Shown: positions 16,015-28,186, counted from the stretch's first letter. The stretch is DNA of 64,000 bases from Ardenticatenaceae bacterium (GCA_020634565.1 JACKBN010000003.1:124001-188000), one strand, 5' to 3'. Translations and numbers: made by a program. Notes: generated by a model from the sequence alone, not told the origin.

Positions 16015-18177
16015 ATGAGCGATATCCTCCTCCTTGATTGGGCCATCATGGCCGTAAGCCTCTTCAACACCATCCTGCTTACCTGGCTGGGGCTTACCGT
16101 TGTGTTTAATTCAGAGCGGCGAGATTGGGGCGTTTGGATCGCGACGGTGGGCTTGCTGCTGGGAGCCCTCTTTTTTGTGAGCCACACCGCCATTGTGGGA
16201 CTAGGGCTCACTAATCTAACCTGGCGCAACATGATTTTCTGGTGGACGGCGGGACTCATCCCAGCCATTATGCTGCCCTATGCGTGGTACATCGTCATGC
16301 TCTGGTACGCAGGTTATTGGAACGTGCCGCACAGTCCCCTCCGCCGCAGACAAAAACCATGGCTCACGCTCACCACCGGCATGTTGCTGTTTGGCCTCTT
16401 GGCCTTATTTGCTGGCGTGCTGCTGCTAGCCATTCCCTCCCGTGCGCTTAATCCGCTGCGCGGCTTTATTCGCTATTCCATTGCAGGCATCCCACTTTTG
16501 GCTGTGGGCTATTCGATTTACGTGCTGGTGTGCATTGGTTTGTCGCTCAATGCCCTGCGCCAACCGGCCGCATCCCGGCGCGTGATGGGGTTGGTGGCTC
16601 GTCGCCGCGCTCAGCCGTGGCTTTCCTCGGCTTCTCTAGCGCTCATGGTGGTGTCGCTGCTTGTTACCGGCGTTATGCTGTGGATTGTGCAAGATGCGCG
16701 CCAACGTACCTTTTTAGAGATTTACCTGGAAGCCCAGCTCACCATCGCCATTCTGGATTTGCTGATTTCCGGCATTATTGGCATGGTGATTGTGTTGTTG
16801 GGTCGCGCTGTGGTGTCGTATGAGGTGTTTACAGGCAAGACGTTGCCTCGTGGTGGCTTAAGGCGGCAATGGCGGCAGGCGGTTTTTCTGGCAGCGGGCT
16901 ACGGCCTAGCCATTGGCGGCACGATTGCCATTCAGTTACGGCCGTTATACTCCCTCCTTCTCACTGCCATGCTCATGACCTTCTTTTTTGCCATGATCAG
17001 CTGGCGCACCTTTGCCGAACGGGAGAAATATATCGCTCAATTACGGCCGTTTGTCGCCAGTAACCGTTTGCTAGAGCAGCTCATCGCCCAAACAGATCCG
17101 CAGGAAGTAGACTTTATCACCCCATTTTATGCGCTCTGTGCCGATGTGCTGGATGCCCGCGTGGCCTACCTTGCTGCGTTAGGGCCGATGGCGCCCCTGG
17201 TCGGGTCACCCATTAGCTATCCGGCGTCGGCACCCCCTTTGCCAACGTTAACCCACATCACCAGCCGCTTCAGCGGGGCCGAGAACGAAATGATTTCGCT
17301 GGACGCTGACGAGTTTGGTGACGCCATTTGGGCCATCCCCCTCTGGAGCGAACGTGGACTCTCTGGGGTGCTGTTGCTGGGCGAAAAAAGTGACAGCGGC
17401 CTCTACACGCAGGAAGAAGTTGAGATTGCCCGCGTTATCAGTGAACGGCTTATTGATACCCACGCCAGTGCCGAAATGTCCCGTCGCCTGATGGAAATTC
17501 AGCGGCAGCGGCTGGCCCAATCGCAAATCATCGACCAAAAGACCCGCCGCGTGCTCCACGACGATATTTTGCCCGACATTCAGGCTGCACTCATCGCGCT
17601 CAGCGGGGCAGCGACCAATGGCCAGGCCGGTGATGAAAAGACACAGCGCGCGCTCAAGCTCATGACCGATGCCCACAAGCAAATCTCGGACCTGCTGCAT
17701 GACATGCCCACCACGTCGGCCCCGGAGGTGGCGCGTTTAGGCTTTGTCACTGCCTTCCAGCGCATCGTGGAGAATGATTTTTCGACTGTGTTTGACGAAA
17801 TCAAGTGGGAAATTTCGGCAGAGGTAGAAGCAGCGGCTCAGACGTTGCCCACGCTAACGGCCGAAGTTGTTTTCTATGCCGCGCGTGAAGTGGTGCGCAA
17901 TGCGGCGAAACATGGACGGGGTGGCAAATTGGAACGGCCGTTAACCCTCACCATCGCCATGCAGCACACCGATGAACTCACCATCATCATCACCGACGAT
18001 GGCGTGGGGTTGGGCAACAGCGAAACATCGGGGTCGGGCCAGGGGTTGGCGCTGCACAGCACCATGATGGCGGTTGTCGGCGGTGAGGTAACGGTAGATA
18101 CGGCCGCACACCAGTTCACCCGCGTGACGTTGAATGTGCCGGTTACGCCTGCACTTGCTTCCGCCAGTAGCGCATAA
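16015..18177 (+). CDS. Membrane sensor histidine kinase, NarL-partner (HisKA_3) type
   Basis: 720-residue sensor kinase. The N-terminal ~340 residues contain eight or nine hydrophobic helices, a large membrane sensor. A GAF-like region (about 350-490, including FGDAIWAIPLWSERGLSGVLLLGEK) follows, then a dimerisation helix with phospho-acceptor H515 in RRVLHDDILPDIQ, and a C-terminal HATPase_c domain with N-box AAREVVRNAAKHGRG and G-box TDDGVGLG and GSGQGLAL. The HDD context is typical of kinases that phosphorylate NarL-type regulators. It is downstream of such a regulator (15206). The last 35 bp overlap the convergent MBL-fold gene. Confidence 0.92.
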   Translation: MSDILLLDWAIMAVSLFNTILLTWLGLTVVFNSERRDWGVWIATVGLLLGALFFVSHTAIVGLGLTNLTWRNMIFWWTAGLIPAIMLPYAWYIVMLWYAGYWNVPHSPLRRRQKPWLTLTTGMLLFGLLALFAGVLLLAIPSRALNPLRGFIRYSIAGIPLLAVGYSIYVLVCIGLSLNALRQPAASRRVMGLVARRRAQPWLSSASLALMVVSLLVTGVMLWIVQDARQRTFLEIYLEAQLTIAILDLLISGIIGMVIVLLGRAVVSYEVFTGKTLPRGGLRRQWRQAVFLAAGYGLAIGGTIAIQLRPLYSLLLTAMLMTFFFAMISWRTFAEREKYIAQLRPFVASNRLLEQLIAQTDPQEVDFITPFYALCADVLDARVAYLAALGPMAPLVGSPISYPASAPPLPTLTHITSRFSGAENEMISLDADEFGDAIWAIPLWSERGLSGVLLLGEKSDSGLYTQEEVEIARVISERLIDTHASAEMSRRLMEIQRQRLAQSQIIDQKTRRVLHDDILPDIQAALIALSGAATNGQAGDEKTQRALKLMTDAHKQISDLLHDMPTTSAPEVARLGFVTAFQRIVENDFSTVFDEIKWEISAEVEAAAQTLPTLTAEVVFYAAREVVRNAAKHGRGGKLERPLTLTIAMQHTDELTIIITDDGVGLGNSETSGSGQGLALHSTMMAVVGGEVTVDTAAHQFTRVTLNVPVTPALASASSA

Positions 18178-19048
18178 TGCCATCCACGCTCATGTAAAGT
18201 GGATTGGCAGCGGCGTAATGGGCAATGCCCTCATCGGTTAATCCCGCAGCTTTGGCTCGCTCAGCAAACCAGTTTTCGTAGATAGGTACGATTTCGTCCC
18301 GATTGTGTCCAGCATCTATTTGGGCTTTGATGAAAACGACCGTTTCGCGCACCAACGCTTTTACGGCCAGCAGATGTCCCGCAACATCATCAACCGCGCC
18401 AAAATGAGTCGGGTAAATCCGCTGAAAATTCTGGGCCAGCAAGCGATCTAGCGTTGTTTCCCACACTTCCAACTCAAATTCTGGTGGTGGGGCCGGTACG
18501 TCAGGAAGGTCCCAACCGGGCAAGCGAGCAGCGGCGGCGTCACCGGCAAAGGCCACATCCCCCAAAACATAAACGTGATGATGACGGGCATGCCCTGGCG
18601 TTTCCAGAGCTGTAATCGTCAACCCAGCCAGTTCAAGCACATCGTTGTCAAACACTTCTGTGACGTTTTCTGCTGGTGCTGGCAGCATTTCCCCCCAAAG
18701 CGTATCCATCTTGTCGCCATAAATGCGTTGGGCACTGGCCAGCAATTTTTCTGGGGAAATGAGGTGTCTGGCACCGAAGCTGTGTACGTAGATTTGGGCA
18801 CCTTGTTGTGCCCACCAACCCGCTGCCCCCGCATGGTCTAGGTGAATGTGGGTGACCAGCACATGCTTGATTTGCTCGGGTTCATACCCATGCTGCCGAA
18901 TCTGGCTCAAAAGTGTTTGTAATGTGGAGCCAGGACCCGTTTCAATCAAAATTGGCCCTTCTGGACCAACGATGAGGTAAGCAGCCGTTATTTCTGGCAA
19001 CCCCTGAAAATTGAGATCAAGAACGTGAATTTCTGGTTTTTCTATCAT
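18143..19048 (-). CDS. MBL-fold metallo-hydrolase
   Basis: 301-residue metallo-beta-lactamase-fold protein. The metal-binding motif H67-x-H69-x-D71-H72 (VTHIHLDHAG) is intact. A later metal ligand is in TPGHARHHHVY, an aspartate in FAGDAAA and the final histidine in YPTHFGAV. This is the glyoxalase II/RNase Z-like arrangement with a dinuclear metal site, and a thioester or lactone substrate is likely. The C-terminal ~75 residues form a helical cap (LAVKALVRETVVFIKAQI). It overlaps the 3' end of the sensor kinase by 35 bp in convergent orientation. Substrate unknown. Confidence 0.9.
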   Translation of the reverse strand: MIEKPEIHVLDLNFQGLPEITAAYLIVGPEGPILIETGPGSTLQTLLSQIRQHGYEPEQIKHVLVTHIHLDHAGAAGWWAQQGAQIYVHSFGARHLISPEKLLASAQRIYGDKMDTLWGEMLPAPAENVTEVFDNDVLELAGLTITALETPGHARHHHVYVLGDVAFAGDAAAARLPGWDLPDVPAPPPEFELEVWETTLDRLLAQNFQRIYPTHFGAVDDVAGHLLAVKALVRETVVFIKAQIDAGHNRDEIVPIYENWFAERAKAAGLTDEGIAHYAAANPLYMSVDGIMRYWRKQVQA

Positions 19049-19121
19049 TCCCTAATAATATCATTTAATCCCTAGAATGGTGGATCATTTTTTCCGCATC
19101 CATTTAAAAAAATTTGGAGCC

Positions 19122-20378
19122 CTATAAATTGCAGCGTTCCATTACCTGCCACAGTTGGTAACGGCCGTTACCATTTCCGCGCCAGTAATGATCGTTTTCG
19201 GGATTACGCAGGTATGACTTTGCTGCTAAACGGCCGTTGTCAAAAAAGCGCCGCGTCACCGACAGACGTTGATCGTTCCCCGTTATCCCTTGCATAAACA
19301 GGTCTGTCAACGTCTGATTGATTCGCTTTTGGCGTCCTTTTGGCTGAGGGGCGTGTGGCCCCACATAGCTATTTGGCAGCTGCCAGGCCACGTAGCTTTT
19401 ACCCTGTGGCCCCTGCTGTCCATTGAAATCCTTAAATTGAAATGTAGCTTGTCCCTGCTCCCAGCCGCGCGCTTGCAGATTGTCTGTTGTGGCTTGTGGG
19501 CCAATGGCAAACTGTGCCTGGCGCTTCACTTTGGCTTTGCGTTCGTAGCGGCGCTGCGTGCGCGGGTTTACGTCCGTCAGGCGGGCAACGGTGGTGCGGG
19601 CAATGGGTTTTTTGCTGCGGTCTGCCTCGGTGCGACTGCTGTGAAATGTAGCGTACAGATGCGCCCGCACTGTGCCAATCTTCTGCCGCAAAACGGCCAC
19701 CGGCAGCGCAACCGGGCGCATTTTTAGTCGGGTGATCTCCAACGCAAACGCCACCTTGGCCACTGAGCGCAGCCAGATACGGCCGTTCTGCCGCTCCCAA
19801 AAAGTAGTTTCTCCTTGTGCCAACAGGTTGCGCAGCTGTCGCGTGCCGCAAAACCGTAGTTTGCCCCGTTTACTGGTAAACAATTGTCGGGCACGATGTT
19901 CATCAACCCAGCCGCAGCCAGTTGTATCCACCGCTTGCAGCAGCAGCCACAAGCGACCAGCCGCCACCTGCTCCTGCCGCAGCAGCCCGATTGCCACATC
20001 GGGATACAGTTTGATGGTTTGGGGCAGGGTGGGGGAATCAGAAACGGCCGTCTTGGTAGAAACGGCCGTAGCGATAATTTGTTCTTGTTGTGGGTTGCTC
20101 CGGCGTACCGTTTTTGTAACGGCCGTGCTTTCCCAGCCTAAATGGGGCGGTAATTGGGAGATGGGAGTCTGTTCGGGGAACGGCCGTTGTTCAAGCTTTC
20201 CCGCATCAAACAGAGAAATCTGCTGCTTCTCTGTATCTGACCGGGATTCGTGAAGCTGGGCGCGTAGTTGCAGCAAACGCTGTTGCGCGGCCAGCAGCTC
20301 GCTCGAAATAGCGTGACGTGGCGTGCCCACAAACGGCTCGACTTTGTGGGCAGAGGCAACCTTAACTACACCTGTCAA
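19122..20378 (-). CDS. Hypothetical HTH-containing protein, 418 aa
   Basis: Basic protein of unknown family. After a disordered, Gln/Ser-rich first ~120 residues comes a conserved-looking region, LYPDVAIGLLRQEQVAAGRLW then a winged-helix-like stretch up to about residue 240. A second HTH-like segment near residues 270-295 reads ARTTVARLTDVNPRTQRRYER. The C-terminus (WQLPNSYVGPHAPQPKGRQ and beyond) is also basic. A DNA-binding role, such as transcriptional regulator or replication/plasmid-type protein, is plausible but unproven. The start is uncertain: the open frame begins with TTG at 20378 inside a long inverted repeat, and no ATG lies near the N-terminus. Seven ACGGCCGT sites lie in the gene. 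Confidence 0.6.
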   Translation of the reverse strand: MTGVVKVASAHKVEPFVGTPRHAISSELLAAQQRLLQLRAQLHESRSDTEKQQISLFDAGKLEQRPFPEQTPISQLPPHLGWESTAVTKTVRRSNPQQEQIIATAVSTKTAVSDSPTLPQTIKLYPDVAIGLLRQEQVAAGRLWLLLQAVDTTGCGWVDEHRARQLFTSKRGKLRFCGTRQLRNLLAQGETTFWERQNGRIWLRSVAKVAFALEITRLKMRPVALPVAVLRQKIGTVRAHLYATFHSSRTEADRSKKPIARTTVARLTDVNPRTQRRYERKAKVKRQAQFAIGPQATTDNLQARGWEQGQATFQFKDFNGQQGPQGKSYVAWQLPNSYVGPHAPQPKGRQKRINQTLTDLFMQGITGNDQRLSVTRRFFDNGRLAAKSYLRNPENDHYWRGNGNGRYQLWQVMERCNL

Positions 20379-20410
20379 TATAGGATCAGCACATCTGATC
20401 CATTGACAGG
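20371..20410. repeat. 40-bp inverted repeat, candidate operator between the HTH gene and the RNA
   Basis: Arms CCTGTCAAT (20371-20379) and ATTGACAGG (20402-20410) enclose a second pair GGATCAG / CTGATCC with a 5-nt centre and a 3-nt asymmetry. Each outer arm contains TTGACA. The right-hand one is a perfect -35 box for the candidate RNA promoter, and the left arm overlaps the apparent TTG start of the 418-aa gene. It may be a regulator-binding site. Confidence 0.65.
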
Positions 20411-20431
20411 CAGAAAGCCCTATGATATGCT
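20403..20431 (+). promoter_or_regulatory. Sigma70-type promoter for a candidate small RNA
   Basis: TTGACA (20403-20408), 17-bp spacer, TATGCT (20426-20431). Predicted transcription start is near 20438. No open reading frame of note follows, but a structured region and a strong terminator do. Confidence 0.6.
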
Positions 20432-20437
20432 TCTACC

Positions 20438-20586
20438 CAGCATTAGTGAGCTACCTGGGGACAAAAAATCCCCCTCCCCATCAAAGGGGCACTGTCTTAA
20501 AAGGTGTTGGCGGCACCAAAACAGGTTGAAGTGGTAGCTTGCTTATACAAATCAAGGCCAGGCGTTTAAACGCTTGGCCTTTTTTT
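20438..20586 (+). ncRNA. Candidate structured non-coding RNA, about 150 nt, unknown family
   Basis: An independent unit bounded by a good promoter (20403-20431) and an intrinsic terminator (20555-20586). By eye it folds into a multi-hairpin junction closed by an 11-bp helix: 20445-20455 (A, then GTGAGCTACC) pairs with 20533-20543 (GGTAGCTTGC, then T), with two G-U pairs. Inside are three hairpins: GGGGA/TCCCC (57-61 with 69-73 of the 20400s), CCCC/GGGG (20476-20479 with 20486-20489), and an outer CTGT/ACAG with inner GGTG/CACC (20503-20506 with 20514-20517). It does not look like SRP RNA, tmRNA, 6S RNA or RNase P RNA. Location next to an HTH gene and an ATPase operon is noted under findings. 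Confidence 0.55.
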
Positions 20587-20587
20587 A
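20555..20587 (+). terminator. Strong intrinsic terminator
   Basis: Near-perfect 12-bp stem (AGGCCAGGCGTT with AACGCTTGGCCT, one G-U) at 20555-20580, followed by seven T residues. It ends the candidate RNA. Confidence 0.9.
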
Positions 20588-20880
20588 TGTGTCCATAAAG
20601 CGGAAAAGTTTACGAACAATCCTCGCAAATTATGCAGTCGCAACGCAGAACGGCCGTTGCTTCTAATCTTCCAAAAGCGGAAATAAACCGAATAGATTAC
20701 ACCTTTGGCCTAATGTAATGCACCATTGGCGAATTGTCGTGTTTTTGATATACATAATCTGCAACTTTGGCCAGTCTATCAGAATAAATAGCCTATGTCA
20801 ACTAATCTATATGCTATAGATTTAAAAATAACGCATGTTATATGGCTAATTACCCCATATTTCGGGTGTTTATCACCCTC
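20588..20880. other. AT-rich spacer before the ATPase operon
   Basis: About 290 bp without a gene. It holds one ACGGCCGT copy near 20650 and an 8-bp inverted repeat AATCTATA-TGC-TATAGATT (20804-20822) some 60 bp upstream of the ATPase promoter, a possible regulator site. Confidence 0.5.
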
Positions 20881-20909
20881 TTGACAAGCGATTATGACTT
20901 ATATACCAT
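20881..20909 (+). promoter_or_regulatory. Promoter giving an apparently leaderless ATPase mRNA
   Basis: TTGACA (20881-20886), 17-bp spacer, TACCAT (20904-20909). The expected start site, 6-7 bases downstream of the -10 element, coincides with the ATG at 20916. There is no Shine-Dalgarno sequence in front of that ATG. Confidence 0.55.
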
Positions 20910-20915
20910 ATTGCA

Positions 20916-21794
20916 ATGAACGAAACGACTCCTTTTGCCCTTGATTTCAACCAATATTCACCAGATTGGGACAGGCTGGGCGTTGTTGTTCCTCCGTTCA
21001 CCATTGAAGCCGACCCCAGATTCATGTATTTATCTACAGAAACCAGGCGTGCCTTATCCAAGGTGAGCTACATGGTGGAAGCAGGTCAGGGGGCTTCAGT
21101 TATTGTGGGTGAAATAGGCACAGGGAAAACAACGCTCGCTTCCTGGTTCCACAGTCGATACGATCGGCGGCCAGATTTTACGGCTGCCAAAATCGATGAA
21201 GCACCAAAAAAGAGTGGCTTGCTGCTCTTGCGCCGAATTGCAGCTGAATTTGGCTTGCGTACTCGTCGGGCCACAGAAGATCAGCTCAACGAATTTCGCG
21301 CCTTTTTGGTTGAAGAAAGCGAAAGGGGAATCTTGCCGCTGATTATCATTGATGAAGCGCATGAGTTAAGCCCAGAGCAATTCGTAGAACTACGACGTTT
21401 ACTCAATTTTCGAGATCCGCGTGGCGGCAAAGCCTACCAGCTTGTTTTGTTGGGTCGGCCGGAGCTAGACATCAATTTACGTGAGTCGCCAGATTTCAAT
21501 GACAGAGTGGCTACACGTTCTTCGCTAGACCCGCTGACGCCTGATGACACAAAATCACTCATTGAGTATCGTCTTCTGGCGGCGGGCCGTGATTCAAAAC
21601 AGAGCGTTTTGTTCACTGACGACGCGATTTTGCCAATTTGGCGAGAAACACGTGGCTATCCTCGCAGCATTTGCTTACTATGTTTGCATCTTTGCCTGGA
21701 ATTCTTAACTCACGATGATTTGCCCCAGATTGACGAAAAGTTTGTTGCTGAGTTCCTCGAACAACATGACGATTACCGCCGGGCACCGGCATAA
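20916..21794 (+). CDS. ExeA/TniB-like AAA ATPase
   Basis: 292-residue P-loop ATPase. Walker A is G65-EIGTGKTT-73 and Walker B is LIIIDEAH with D146/E147; RVATRSSLDPL supplies a sensor/arginine-finger-like segment. The N-terminal YLSTETRRALSKVSYMVEAGQG matches the first helix of ExeA-type ATPases and their transposition relatives TniB and MuB. Such proteins oligomerise on DNA or act at secretion complexes. No transposase, TniQ or secretion genes are adjacent, so neither role is supported by context. The next gene starts 9 bp downstream. Apparently leaderless, and free of the ACGGCCGT motif. Confidence 0.85.
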   Translation: MNETTPFALDFNQYSPDWDRLGVVVPPFTIEADPRFMYLSTETRRALSKVSYMVEAGQGASVIVGEIGTGKTTLASWFHSRYDRRPDFTAAKIDEAPKKSGLLLLRRIAAEFGLRTRRATEDQLNEFRAFLVEESERGILPLIIIDEAHELSPEQFVELRRLLNFRDPRGGKAYQLVLLGRPELDINLRESPDFNDRVATRSSLDPLTPDDTKSLIEYRLLAAGRDSKQSVLFTDDAILPIWRETRGYPRSICLLCLHLCLEFLTHDDLPQIDEKFVAEFLEQHDDYRRAPA

Positions 21795-21803
21795 GTTAGG
21801 TTC

Positions 21804-22376
21804 ATGAGCCAAAAAAAAGAAAAACGAGAGAGTGAGGCTAAAGAGCGAGCCAGCACTTTGGCTGCGCTTCTTAAAGAAAAGCCAAAACGAGGACGGCCGT
21901 CTCGCAATGTGAGTCGGCAAAATGTCTACGTAGCCCTAGCCAAATCCCAAAAAAAACAAATGAAAAAGTTATCGGACCTGTTGGCAGACGAAATTAGTCG
22001 TGCCGATGTGCCCGATCTAGCCATAACTGTTCTTTCTGCGCGCCTGGAAGCTTTACGTCGTGCTGTTGCCGATCGTAACCGTGAAATGCCAGAAGGGATA
22101 ACTGATTTAGAATCGCTCTATCTTTTGTGGGATTTGCCTTTGCCAACAACGGATGAGAAGGAACCAAGTTGGACTTCTATCCGGGTTTCCCCACAGCAGG
22201 TTATTGAGTTGGGTCGGGCGCACGGTACGCTAAATGCCGTATTTGGTGCGAACCGCAGCGAAACTTTTAGCCTTGCTCTTTCCTTGTTAGAGCAGCTTAT
22301 TGAAGATCATCCTCTCATCCAGCAACATACAACCGTCGAAGAATTGCGCAAACAAATCCTTGAAATTTACGCTTAG
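21804..22376 (+). CDS. AT-hook-like basic protein, ATPase partner, unknown function
   Basis: 190-residue protein starting 9 bp after the ATPase stop, so almost certainly co-transcribed. The first ~45 residues are highly charged and include KRGRPSR, the core of an AT-hook minor-groove binding motif, followed by NVSRQNVYVALAKSQKKQMKKLSDLLADEI. The middle is helical. The C-terminal part (TSIRVSPQQVIELGRAHGTLNAVFGANRSETFSLALSLLE) looks like a small alpha-helical DNA-binding or dimerisation domain of ribbon-helix-helix flavour. No family recognised. The likely role is DNA-binding adaptor for the ATPase (inference). Confidence 0.75.
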   Translation: MSQKKEKRESEAKERASTLAALLKEKPKRGRPSRNVSRQNVYVALAKSQKKQMKKLSDLLADEISRADVPDLAITVLSARLEALRRAVADRNREMPEGITDLESLYLLWDLPLPTTDEKEPSWTSIRVSPQQVIELGRAHGTLNAVFGANRSETFSLALSLLEQLIEDHPLIQQHTTVEELRKQILEIYA

Positions 22377-22645
22377 CAACCAACGATCTATCAATTTTCG
22401 CAAATTAACAATCTTGTTTTTCAACGCAAAACAAGACATATTGAGCAAGAAAAATCAAAAACTGTATCAAATAGATCGACATAACTGTTCTACTATGCCT
22501 AAAAGACCGTCAGTTCTGGTAATTCAAAAAAGTTGGTGAAAAATCTTTATATATAATAAGGTATGGGAAGCAACACGGGAACATGTTTAACTGCGGATTG
22601 AATAGCCAAAAACAAAACGAATGTAGAAATCTCTTGAAAATCGCC
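22377..22645. other. AT-rich region between the ATPase operon and the rRNA promoters
   Basis: About 270 bp; no gene, motif or convincing terminator seen on either strand. Confidence 0.4.
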
Positions 22646-22674
22646 TTGACATGGATAATGGGCGTAGTTATAAT
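22646..22674 (+). promoter_or_regulatory. rRNA operon promoter P1 (perfect consensus)
   Basis: TTGACA (22646-22651), exactly 17 bp, TATAAT (22669-22674). Both boxes match the sigma70 consensus perfectly. Confidence 0.9.
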
Positions 22675-22748
22675 CCCGACTCGTTGGTGAGACACAAACA
22701 AATAAAAAAAGTGCTCACGAACAAATCAAAAACAAATAAAAATGGTAC

Positions 22749-22777
22749 TTGACAACACAAATTTTGTGTGGTAAATT
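22749..22777 (+). promoter_or_regulatory. rRNA operon promoter P2
   Basis: TTGACA (22749-22754), 17-bp spacer that is itself palindromic (ACACAAATTTTGTGT), TAAATT (22772-22777). A 7-bp hairpin CGCTGTT-GAT-AACAGCG (22782-22798) lies at the predicted transcript start. Confidence 0.85.
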
Positions 22778-22866
22778 ACCGCGCTGTTGATAACAGCGGA
22801 TGTCGTTGCAAAGAGCAAAACATCCATCACAAGTTCACACCCAGCTTAAGAGCATAAGAGAAGTAG

Positions 22867-22901
22867 CAAAAACGAAGCGGCTCGCTCAGAGTCGTTTTTT
22901 G
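22867..22901 (+). promoter_or_regulatory. Leader hairpin with T-run (attenuator-like)
   Basis: CAAAAACGA pairs with TCGTTTTTTG around a 16-nt loop, in the rRNA leader. The A/T-rich stem and T-run resemble a weak terminator read through under antitermination. Confidence 0.4.
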
Positions 22902-22934
22902 TTCTCTATGAGTGGTGTGAGTTTTCGTGAAAAG

Positions 22935-22965
22935 AACCTTGACAATTGAAGAGTGATGAAAACAA
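22935..22965 (+). other. 16S processing stem, 5' arm
   Basis: 31 nt that pair along their full length, with a few G-U pairs, with 24614-24644 behind 16S. This is the expected RNase III substrate for 16S release. Confidence 0.85.
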
Positions 22966-23037
22966 GACAGTAAAGCTTGGGTTCTAGAGTCAAATCAAAA
23001 AAGTAGTTCTGTGGTAATACCACGGATATAAATTCTC

Positions 23038-24531
<1,494 letters not shown>

Positions 24532-24613
24532 TAAGGAGTAATTGTAAGACCGAGAGGTTTTGCACACTCCAGGTCAAACATCATTGTGCAAACAAGGTGT
24601 CCCAACTTACCTA

Positions 24614-24644
24614 TTGTTTTTATCACTCTTCAGTTGTTAAGGTC
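24614..24644 (+). other. 16S processing stem, 3' arm
   Basis: Pairs with 22935-22965 over 31 positions; all differences are G-U compatible. Confidence 0.85.
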
Positions 24645-24697
24645 TTTAGTACCTTATTAGTAGATTCAGCTTTTTTAGCCGTGTTGTTAATAACTAA

Positions 24698-24771
24698 GGG
24701 CCTGTAGCTCAGCCGGTTAGAGCGTTCCTCTGATAAGGGAGAGGTCGTTGGTTCGAGTCCAACCAGGCCCA
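24698..24771 (+). tRNA. tRNA-Ile (GAT)
   Basis: 74 nt. Acceptor GGGCCTG pairs with CAGGCCC, anticodon loop CTGATAA gives GAT, T-arm GTTGGTTCGAGTCCAAC. CCA is not encoded. Located in the 16S-23S spacer. Confidence 0.97.
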
Positions 24772-24779
24772 CCTTTTTA

Positions 24780-24852
24780 GGGGATGTAGCTCAGTTGGGA
24801 GAGCGCCGCCTTTGCACGGCGGAGGTCAGGAGTTCGAGCCTCCTCATCTCCA
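24780..24852 (+). tRNA. tRNA-Ala (TGC)
   Basis: 73 nt. Acceptor GGGGATG pairs with CATCTCC (one G-U), anticodon TGC, T-arm AGGAGTTCGAGCCTCCT. It lies 8 bp after tRNA-Ile; CCA is not encoded. Confidence 0.97.
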
Positions 24853-25180
24853 TGTCTTATTTTCAAAGATCAAGGGTTTTTGTCAATTTTGATTGAAAAG
24901 CTGCCGATTTTAGATAAATATTTAGTCGCCTTCAAATTACCGTGAAGTCCGGCTAAATGCTGGACTTTTTCATTTTTAGAGTATATGCAACTTGTTGTGT
25001 GGTTGGTTTTGGAAAGAATTGTCATGATTATTTCCAAAAACTAGTTACTCAAAAGGTAGCTAGTCGGTCTTGTTAAGACCAGCACATTAATAACTAAATA
25101 GTAATCGCAAAATTTCTACAAATTGTGCATCAAGAAACAACAACAATGTACGTGAGAAAGTCGAATTCTCCGTATCATGT
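24853..25180 (+). other. tRNA-Ala to 23S spacer with 23S processing stem, 5' arm
   Basis: About 330 bp without genes. Two blocks pair with the 23S trailer: AACTAAATAGTAATCG (near 25093) with CGATTACTATTTAGTT (near 28148), and CGAATTCTCCGTATCA (25162-25177) with TGATACGGAGAATTCG (28104-28119). A shorter TCTACAAA/TTTGTAGA pair lies between them. Confidence 0.75.
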
Positions 25181-28098
<2,918 letters not shown>

Positions 28099-28103
28099 CC
28101 ACT

Positions 28104-28163
28104 TGATACGGAGAATTCGGTTTTCTGACGTATGTGTAGTTTGTAGACCGATTACTATTTAGT
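28104..28163 (+). other. 23S processing stem, 3' arm
   Basis: Contains TGATACGGAGAATTCG and CGATTACTATTTAGTT, the partners of the two leader blocks in front of 23S. Confidence 0.8.
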
Positions 28164-28186
28164 TATAATTGATCTTTGTTTATAAG

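Noticed and set aside
20438..20586. Identification of the candidate RNA as SRP or 6S RNA
   Set aside because: The SRP core (GGAAGG...AGCAGC tetraloop region) is absent, and the multi-hairpin junction is unlike the single long bulged hairpin of 6S RNA.
20916..22376. Complete Tn7/Tn5053-like transposon based on the TniB-like ATPase
   Set aside because: No DDE transposase, TniQ, terminal inverted repeats or target-site duplication visible in the flanks.
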